Positions 1-9,700 of a stretch of 64,000 bases of DNA are shown one piece after another. The notes below the pieces were generated by a model. The model was not told where the DNA came from and made no database searches. It saw only the letters and a program-made list of their open reading frames with translations. Position numbers and translations under genes: made by a program. Within the stretch, counting starts at the first letter, position 1. Every line of letters begins with the position of its first letter. The stretch spans positions 744,001-808,000 of the forward strand of contig JAZKDB010000002.1 in assembly GCA_040387755.1 (NCBI GenBank). Reading direction: 5' to 3'. Origin of the DNA: Rurimicrobium sp040387755. Its GTDB lineage: Bacteria; Bacteroidota; Bacteroidia; Chitinophagales; Chitinophagaceae.

Positions 1-653
1 TGCTTTGCTATTACGGCGCGCGATCAACTATTGTTTTTTGTAATCATCGGGAATCGGTGGAGCGTTGCAGTAAACTGCTTAAAGACAAAGGAATTTATAA
101 TGAATTTTATCATGGCGCCATGGAACAACAGGAGCGTGATAGTGCATTGTGTAAATTCCGTAATGGCAGTACTGATGTACTGATTACTACTGACCTTGCT
201 GCCCGCGGACTGGACATTCCTAACATAAGATACATTGTACATTACCATTTACCCCACACCGAAGATATTTTCACACACCGAAACGGACGTACTGCGCGTA
301 TGGATGCCAGCGGTACTTCTGTATTAATACTTTCGCGGGAAGAACATCTGCCCGAATATATTCACACCGATGTTCAGGAATTAACCCTACCCGAAAATTC
401 TCCTTTACCCGAAAGGCCAAAATGGAGCACTGTTTTCATAGCTGCCGGGAAAAAAGATAAGGTAAACAAAGTAGATATTGTTGGTTTTCTGGCTCAAAAA
501 GGGCAATTGAAAAAAGAGGATATTGGCTTGATTGAAGTCAAAGACTTCTTTTCATTTGTGGCCATCCGTAAAAATAAATTAGGCGGAGCCCTGGAGCTTA
601 TTAAAAATGAGCGAATAAAAAACAAGAAGGTGAGAATAGACGTTGCGAAATAA
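1..653 (+). CDS. DEAD-box RNA helicase, DbpA-like (C-terminal part only)
   Basis: The frame is open to the left edge (first full codon at base 3), so the start and the N-terminal RecA domain lie outside the window. What is visible is the second RecA-like domain of a superfamily 2 helicase: a motif IV region (IVFCNHRE), motif V (TDLAARGLDIP) and motif VI (HRNGRTARMDASG). The last 60 or so residues (VDIVGFL to VRIDVAK) resemble the DbpA-type RNA-binding domain, which in E. coli DbpA recognises 23S rRNA. A role in ATP-dependent RNA remodelling during ribosome assembly is inferred from the family. The gene ends at a strong hairpin that it shares with the convergent giant gene. Confidence 0.88.
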   Translation, partial: LCYYGARSTIVFCNHRESVERCSKLLKDKGIYNEFYHGAMEQQERDSALCKFRNGSTDVLITTDLAARGLDIPNIRYIVHYHLPHTEDIFTHRNGRTARMDASGTSVLILSREEHLPEYIHTDVQELTLPENSPLPERPKWSTVFIAAGKKDKVNKVDIVGFLAQKGQLKKEDIGLIEVKDFFSFVAIRKNKLGGALELIKNERIKNKKVRIDVAK

Positions 654-693
654 TATTCTTTGCGCAAAGCTCAGACTCGAAATATAATTCATA

Positions 694-728
694 AAGAAGG
701 CGACAACAGATAATGTTGTCGCCTTCTT
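694..728. terminator. Bidirectional intrinsic terminator
   Basis: A perfect 14-bp stem (694-707 pairing with 715-728, loop 708-714) lies between two convergent genes. A short T-rich run follows on the plus side and an A/T-rich run on the minus side, so it probably ends both the helicase and the giant secreted-protein transcripts. Confidence 0.8.
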
Positions 729-750
729 ATTTTCAATCAGCTGTTACTAA

Positions 751-3700
751 TTACTCGACTTTCGAGACCTTCTCAACAGTAATCAAGCGATTATTTTCGT
801 CGCTAATTCTGAAGAAGTAAGTACCATCAGCAAGATTGGCAAGACTTACTGATTTTGGATTTTCTGCTTCGAAAACTACGCGACCAACAACATCTGTTAC
901 TCTAACAGTAATGTTAATCGGAGATTCAATATACACAATCTCTTTAGTAGGATTGGGGTAAATCTTCAGTTCTGTCTTAGTAATGCTATTGGATATAGAC
1001 GATGATTGAAGAATCGATATAGTGTCCGAATTATTCAGACATCCATTTTCGTCTGTTACCACTACAAAATAATCTCCGATTGAAGTAGTCAGATATGTTC
1101 TGGAGTTAGCTCCGGGTATAAATGCATTATTTCTGTACCACTGATAATAAACATAACCTGCAGGCACCTCTAATACAGGATCCAGATTGGTAATAACCGG
1201 TTTCAATGGTTTAGGATAATAAGTGACCACAGTTACATTAGTGGTGTCAATACAACCATAGTTGTTGGTTACCCTTACTGTATAGATACCAGGTAGTGAT
1301 GCATTTTTAAGATTTTCTTTGAGTGTAGGAGGAACAATAAATATTCCGTCTTTTATCCACTCGAAAGTATATGACGTAAATCCTGGACTACAAGTCAACA
1401 GAGCCGAACCCTCTTCGCAAATAGAAATACTTGTGGGAGATAATACAGGGGCTTTAGTAGTATCCTGATAGACATCTACCTCCGCTCTGTTCTTGCAACC
1501 ATATATGTTAGCTACTGTAACACCCCATTTACCCACTTTGCCTGCAGCTACAGTATCAAAAGTTCTGCCTGCCCATGCTACGCCGGTCGTATCCCATTGC
1601 CAGCTTACTGCTGTTGCAGAATTGGCTTTAAGTGTTACCGTAAGATTTTTACAGAAAATAAATCCGTATGGAGAAAGTGAACTGATGCTTACCACAGGGG
1701 AAGGCTGAACGGTTACTGCGATTAAAGCACGAGGACCTTCACAACCAAATGTGTTGGTTTGACTAACATAGTAATCGGTAGTGCCCAATGCTGTAGTACT
1801 TGGAATTGGAGCAGTGCTGCTGCTTATTCCTCCTACTGCTACAGTATACCATTTGAGATTGGAACCACTGGCGGTCAATGCACTTGCCGGAACTCCGATA
1901 CATAGATTAACAGGAGAGGTAACAGTAGGGGCAAGCGGCAATGGATTAACTGTAAATGTTGCCGTTTGGATACAACCATTGCTATTCTTATAACTGATTG
2001 TTGTAGTACCTGCACTTAATCCGGAAACTACACCAACACTTGATATTGTTGCCACAGAGGTATTGGATGATGTCCATGGTGCAGTAGCATCAGGAGTTGC
2101 AGAACCTGTCAATGTTGAACTTTGACCTACGCAAGCACTTAGAGTACCCGTAATAGTTGGCAACGGATTAACAGTGAATGTAGCAGTCTGGGTACAACCA
2201 TTGGTATTTCTGTACGTAATAATTGTTGTGCCACCAGAAACACCAGTTACAACACCCGTACTGGAAACAGTAGCTACCGAAGTAACTGAAGATGTCCAAG
2301 GTGTAGTGGCGTGAGCTGTTGCCGATCCGGTAAGGGTTGAAGTCTGTCCTACGCAGGCAACAAGTGTGCCACTTATTGTAGGCAAAGGATTCACCGTAAA
2401 TGATGCAGTAATGACACAACCATTTGTATTCATATAAGAGATGGTCACTGTACCTGCACTTACACCCGTTACGACACCTGTGCTGGACACTGTTGCGATA
2501 GAGGTGTTGGATGAAGTCCATGGTGTAGTGGCATGAGCTGTTGCAGAACCTGTAAGGGTTGAAGTTGACCCAATACAAGTGTTTAATGTGCCACTGATAG
2601 TTGGCAAAGGATTCACTGTAAATGTTGCGGTCTGAGTACAACCATTATTGTTTTTATAAGTGATTACTGTTGTTCCGACTGCCAGAGCAGATACAACACC
2701 AGTACTTGAAACTGTAGCTACCGAAGTGACAGAGGATGTCCATGGTGTTGTTGCATCAGGACTCGCAGAACCAGTCAATGTAGAACTTGAACCGATACAA
2801 GCATTCAGGGTTCCGCTTATCGTTGGTAATGGATTCACGGTAAACGTAACGCTCTGTGTACAACCATTGGTATTTCTGTAGGTAATCACTGTCGTACCTG
2901 CTGAAACTCCGGTGACTACTCCTGTACTGGATACTGTAGCAACAGAAGTAACAGATGAAGTCCAAGGCGTAGTGGCATGAGCGGTTGCAGACCCCGTAAG
3001 TGTAGAAGTCTGACCCACGCAAGCACTTAATGTACCGGAAATTGTTGGCAATGGATTCACTACAAAAGATGCAGTGATTACACACCCATTATTATTCATG
3101 TAAGTAATGGTTACAGTACCGGCACTCACACCTGTCACCACACCTGTGCTCGAAACTGTTGCCACGGCAGTATTAGATGATGACCATGGAGTTGTTGGAT
3201 GAGCCGTTGCTGAACCCGTAAGCGCAGAAGTTTGACCAACACAAGTATTCAATGTACCACTGATACTTGGCAAAGGATTTACGGTAACATTTAGCGGAGA
3301 AGAAGTTGCAGAGCAACCAAGACTATTAGTAACCGTTAGTGTATAAGCTCCTGAGGTTTTTACTGTAATGCTGCTATTGGTATCGGTAGCAGAGGTTGAC
3401 CATACATAAGTATACTTAAATGCTCCTATCGGTGTGTATCGGAATGATACACCAGACGAATAGAATGTTGGGAAACTATACATCCCTGTTATTACCGAAC
3501 CATTAGGTGCCCAAACCGTACCTAAATTAACATTGGGACTACCACCTCCTAATGTACTTAGTGTAACAGCAGATGCAGTATTATCACCAACACCCAAAAT
3601 ATAACTTAATGATTGTCCATACCCGGTAACATCATTAATATAAGACACACCTTCAGCTTTTACAGTAGCACCCACCATTAGATTTGTACTGGTAAACAGA

Positions 3701-6700
3701 TAAGGTCCGTTATATCCACCGCCACCGCTGGAGCCATTGGTTGCAGTAGTTGCAGTAGTTGACCCAAGCACTCCAAGTCTGTCAATCTTTTTACAAATCA
3801 AATTGAATCGATCCATCCAAGACCCGGTTCTTCCCTCATAACCAACTGCTGCGTAGCCATTCGGACAATCGCAAGTGTAAATAGTACCAGATGCAGATGG
3901 TGTATTTAAGTATGGAGTGTTTCCAAAACCGGAAAATACAGAAGCACTACCATTTAGTATTACTGAGTCACCTATACAAAATGAAGGTGATGTAGCCGGT
4001 GTAATTGTAACACTAACCGGTTTAGGATTAATCACCACATTGATAGCCGTTCGGGGCGAACTTTCACAACCCAGAGCATTTGTCTGTGTTACATAATAGT
4101 CAAAAATGCCTGGTGTTGCAGTGGACGGAATTGTAGCCGTAGTGCTGCCTGTTCCGCCACTTGCAGCCGAATACCATTTCAGACTTGTTCCTGTTGCAGA
4201 AAGACTACTTGCTGTAGCATCCTGACAATAAGTAACAGGCGATGTTACTGTAGGGGCCGATGGCAAGGCATTAACAGTGAAAGTAGCACTTGTTGTACAA
4301 CCGTTGCTGTTCAAATAAGTAATAGTTGTTGTACCCGCACTGATACCTGTCACCACACCTGTGCTCGATACAGTTGCTACAGCTGTATTCGATGATGTCC
4401 ATGGAGTAGTGGCATGAGGTGTTGCTGTGCCGGTGAGTGTTGATGTTGTTCCTACACAGGCATTCAAAGTGCCACTGATGCCAGGTAATGGATTTACTGT
4501 AATACTTTGTGATGCAGAATCCACACAGCCTAATGCGCTGGTAACAATTACTCTAAAAGTAATGACTGCCGTAGAAGATCCAGTAGTTGTTGTTGCTGTC
4601 ATTGATGAACCTGTACCACCAAAAGGAATTCCACCTAATTTCCATAAATAAGTTCCTCCTCCTGTTGCATTAATAGTATAAGAGTTTCCTGAACATACAA
4701 TGGCATCATTTGCCGCAACACCAGACGTTTCCGTTACAGAAAGCCCGATTGTCGGTAATGGATTCACAGTAAATGTTGCTGTTTGGGTACAACCATTTGT
4801 ATTTCTGTAAGTAATTGTTGTAGTACCTGCCGAAACTGCTGTCACTACACCTGTACTGGAAACAGTAGCAACTGAAGTACTGGATGATGTCCAGGGGGTT
4901 GTTGCGTGAGGAGTAGCAGAGCCGGTCAATGTCGAAGTTAGCCCCACACAGGCGCTTAAGGTTCCTGAAATAGTGGGCAATGGATTCACTGTAAACGAAG
5001 CTGTTGCAGTACATCCATTACTGTTCATATATGTAATAGTTACCGTACCTGCACTTACACCTGTAACCACACCTGCGCTTGACACTGTTGCAATGGTAGT
5101 ATTTGAAGATGTCCATGGAGTAGTTGGGTGAGCGGTAGCTGTACCGGTAAGTGTAGATGTCTGACCTATGCAGGCAGATAACGTACCGCTGATAGTTGGT
5201 AATGAATTAACCTGTACTTGTATAGTATCTGTTGCGTTACAACCCAACCAGTTGGTAATTCTGGCCCAATACTTAGTGGTGGTTGTGGGAGCAACTGTAA
5301 TGGTATCTGTTGTGGCTGATGTGCTCCAGACAGCGCTAAATTTATTGTAACGGATCTTTCCCGAAAATGCCCTTGGAGTTGCTGCTCCTCCAAACAAAGG
5401 TGCAAATACTCCCCTGCCATCCAAAACCTGCATATTCGCATCCTGATTGGTAGGATTACCAACACTGGTACCGGTATTGTAAAGAACAGTGCCTGTACTA
5501 TTGTAGGCAAGATAAAAAGCAACTGTCTGTCCGTCCATTACATTAACACTCATTGGTACGGGAATATTATAAAATCCACCAATTCCGGGGGTAGGCAATA
5601 CGCTTCCCAACAAGGTCCATGCAGAACTTGTTCCTTCGTAACCTGAATAAGCACCTGTTTTGTAATAAACAGATAAAGATGCTGTGGAAGGAACAGAGCC
5701 CATAGCCATGTCAATACCTGTAATAGTAATTGAATTTTTAGCTTTAATATCAAACATAATACCGTCATTGAGGTAGCCTCCGGTATATGCAGCGTTAAGG
5801 CTATCCTTCAGGCTTGTACCGGTGCGCAACAATGTAGATTCTCCAAGACACAACATACTGTCTGTTGTGACAATCTGGAAAGGTGTTACAGCAGAATCAA
5901 CAATAACGGTAATCATTGTTCTTGCACTTTCACAACCTGCAGGGTTCTTTTCACTGACAAAATAATCAGTCGAACCGGGAGCACTGGTAGACGGTGTAGG
6001 AGCTGTTGTACTACCAACACCACCTGTTGCTGTGGTATACCAATACAATGTATCGGTAGCGGAAGATTTAGTGGCTGTTAAAGGAGAAGCTGTTCCTCCA
6101 AGACAATACTGAACCGGTCCGGAAACTGTTGGTGGACCAGGGAAAAAATATACATTCACACTGACTGGAGAAGAAGTTGCAGAACAACCCAGACTATTGG
6201 TAACTGTCAATGTGTAATTTCCTGTAGATTTAATGGTAACACTGCTGTTGGTATCAGTTGTTGGAGCAGAAGACCAGGAGTAAGTATACTTAAATGCACC
6301 AATCGGAGTATATCTCAAAGAAACACCACGGGCATAAAAAGATGAATAACTATACATACCAATAGAAACAGTTCCTTTAGGAGTAAAAACAGTTCCATAA
6401 TCTCCTGAAGAAGACCATCCGTTCATGGATGCCAAAGTCAAAGGACTTGAACTGTTGTCGCCGTAAGCGTTGATATAACTTTGGTTTTGACCATAACCAG
6501 TTATACCACCCAGGAATGTATACAAATCCGGACCTGGCCATGTTGTTCCGATGGCCTTAATTCCCACAAACATTCCTGTGCCAGAAAATAAGGTGGGCGA
6601 CATTGTTACCGGACCGGCTGCATTACCATTGTAGCTGGTAGGAGTAGTGGTTGAACCGAGTACGCCAAAACGATCGATAGGTTTACAAATAAGTCTGAAC

Positions 6701-9700
6701 TGGTCTACCAAAGCTCCGGTAGAACCTTCATACCCTACTACCACACTTCCGTTAGGGCAATCACAGGCAAAAGGACTTCCACTTGCATAGGAGCCTTGCA
6801 AATAAGGTGTATTCCCGAAATTGGTAAACACAGATGTACTTCCGTTCAAAATCACAGAATCTCCGATACAAAGTGCTGTAGCTGATGCGGCTGTTGCCGT
6901 AACGTTTGCTGGCTTTGGGTTGATGACTACTTCGATAAATGATCTTGGATAAGTTTCGCAACCCAAACCAGTTGATTGTGTCACATAATAATTAGTAATA
7001 CCCGGTGTAGTTGAGCTTGGTGTAGGTGCAGTTGTACTTGCCGTACCACCGGTTGCAGCAGTATACCATTTGATGGAAGTACCTGTTGCGGATAATGTCG
7101 AAATACCTGTTGCATCCTGACAATAAGTAACAGGAGACGTAAAAGCAGGAGCTGCGGCTGCCGCATTAACAGTTACCGCTATCAGTGTTCTGCTGCTTTC
7201 ACAATTTGAAGTGTTTTTCTCACTCACATAGTAATTTGTCGTTCCTGCGGTAGCTGTAGAAGGTGTTGGTGCAATTGTTGTTGCAGTTCCGCCCGAAGCT
7301 ACGGTATACCAAAGTAAAGTATCACTTGCTGAAGATTTTGTTGCTGTCAGCGCTAATGCTGTTGCACCCTGACAGTAAGTTACTGGTGTGCTGACAGTTG
7401 GTGCAGCAGGTGTTGCATATACAGTAAAAGTTACCACATCATCAACACCCAAATTGTTTTTATAAGTAATGGTACATGTACCCGCCGCTACTCCTGTTAC
7501 AACCCCTGTACTGGAAACCGTAGCAACAGAAGTGGAAGAAGATGTCCATGGTGTGGTAGCATGAGGGGTTCCTGAACCGGTCAATGTAGAGGTAGCACCC
7601 ACACAGGCACTTAATACACCTGAAATAGTACCACCGGATAAAACGGTAAAGGTTACAGATTTTTCGCAACCCAAACTATTCTTATAAGTAATAGTCGTTG
7701 TACCTCCTGAAACTCCGGTAACAACCCCTGTGCTGGATACAGTAGCTATAGCTGTGGATGAAGAAGTCCAGGGTGTAGTAGGGTGTGCCGTGCCTGAACC
7801 TGTAAGAGCAGATGTTGAACTAATTGTTGTGCTCAAAGTACCTGATATTGTAGGCAAGGCATTTACGGTGAAGGTGGCTGTTTGCGAACAACCATTGTTG
7901 TTTTTATAAGTTATGGTACTGGTACCTGCACCAACAATATTCACTACACCTGTACTGGATATTGTTACCACTCCGGTTGCCGAAGAAGTCCAGGGTGTTG
8001 TGGCATCAGGTGTACCAGAACCAGTCAGTGTTACAGAACTACCTCCCACACAAGCACTAAGTGTTCCTGAAATAGTGGGCAATGCATTTACTGTAAAGGT
8101 GGCTGTTTGTGTACAACCATTATTGTTTTTATAAGTTATAGTACTGGTTCCGGCACCAACAATACTTACTACCCCCGTACTGGATATTGTTACCACACCA
8201 GTGGCTGAAGATGCCCATGGTGTAGTAGCATCAGGAGTTCCTGAACCAGTAAGGGTTACGGAGCTACCACCCACGCAGGCACTAAGTGTTCCTGAAATAG
8301 TGGGCAATGCATTCACCGTAAAAGTGGCCGTTTTAGTACAACCGTTGCTGGTCTTATAAGTTATCGTGCTGGTCCCTGCACCAACAATACTCACCACACC
8401 TGTGCTGGATATCGTAACTACTCCTGTAGCTGAAGAAGCCCAGGGCGTAGTGGCATCGGGAGTCCCGGAGCCTGTCAGTGTTACAGAGCTACCTCCTACG
8501 CAGGCACTTAGCGTACCTGAAATAGTAGGCAATGCATTTACTGTAAAGGTGGCTGTTTGGGTACAACCATTATTGTTTTTATAAGTTATAGTACTGGTAC
8601 CTGCACCAACAATACTTACTACACCTGTACTGGATATTGTTACCACTCCTGTAGCTGAAGAAGCCCAGGGTGTAGTAGCATCAGGAGTACCTGAGCCAGT
8701 CAGGGTTACAGAGCTACCACCCACGCAGGCACTAAGCGTTCCTGAAATAGTGGGCAATGCATTCACCGTAAATGTGGCCGTTTTGGTACAACCGTTGCTG
8801 GTCTTATAAGTTATCGTGCTGGTTCCTGCACCAACAATACTCACCACACCTGTGCTGGATATCGTTACGACTCCTGTAGCAGAAGAAGCCCAGGGTGTTG
8901 TTGCATCGGGAGTACCAGAACCGGTAAGGGTTACAGTACTACCACCCACACAAGCACTCAAGGTTCCTGATATTGTAGGTAATGCGTTTATATTTACTGT
9001 TATTGCAGCTCTTGCACTTTCGCAGCTGCCAGAAGTTTGACTTACATAATATACCGTTGTTCCGGCTGTAGCTGTGCTGGGCGTTGGAGCAGTAGCTGAA
9101 CCCACGCCACCTGTTGCTGCCGTGTACCAAAGTAAGCCTGTACCTGTCGCTGTTAAAGCTGTAGAAGATGCACCCACACAATAATTAACCGGAGAGGTTA
9201 CTGTAGGTGCAGAAGGTGCTGTGGCAATATTGATGGCATAATCTTCGGCCTGTCCGTAATCGTATGGACCGCAAGACCAGTTGGTGATGGTAGAACCTGC
9301 AAACTCTGCAACAACACGCATTCTCAAATAGGTACAGGTGGTGACTCCCGAAGAAGGAATGGTAATAGTACCAGAATGAACTTCAGTACCACTACTTACT
9401 GTATAGCCATGGCTAAATACTTCTTCACCTGCGTCTAAAAAATCGCCATCATTATTATAATCAATAAATGCTTTTACATTTTGCGCATTCACACGGGTAG
9501 TTACATTTATTGTATACCCTGTACCTGCTGTTACCGTACTTTGTTGTGTGTAGGAATGGTCTACATAGTTGGCATTCTCATCTCCTGCCGAACCAGTCCA
9601 AACTTTCATACCGTTAAACTCAACGATGTAGGGACCAATGGGATAACCCGGATTGGCTGCTGTAGGTGTACAGGCAGATGTAATCGTTCCGGCCGGATCT

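Noticed and set aside
7913..8134. Plus-strand ORFs of 60-80 aa within the repeat arrays of the giant gene
   Set aside because: They recur with the 225-bp repeat period, lie antisense to a clearly coding frame and have no start context; they are shadows of the repeats.
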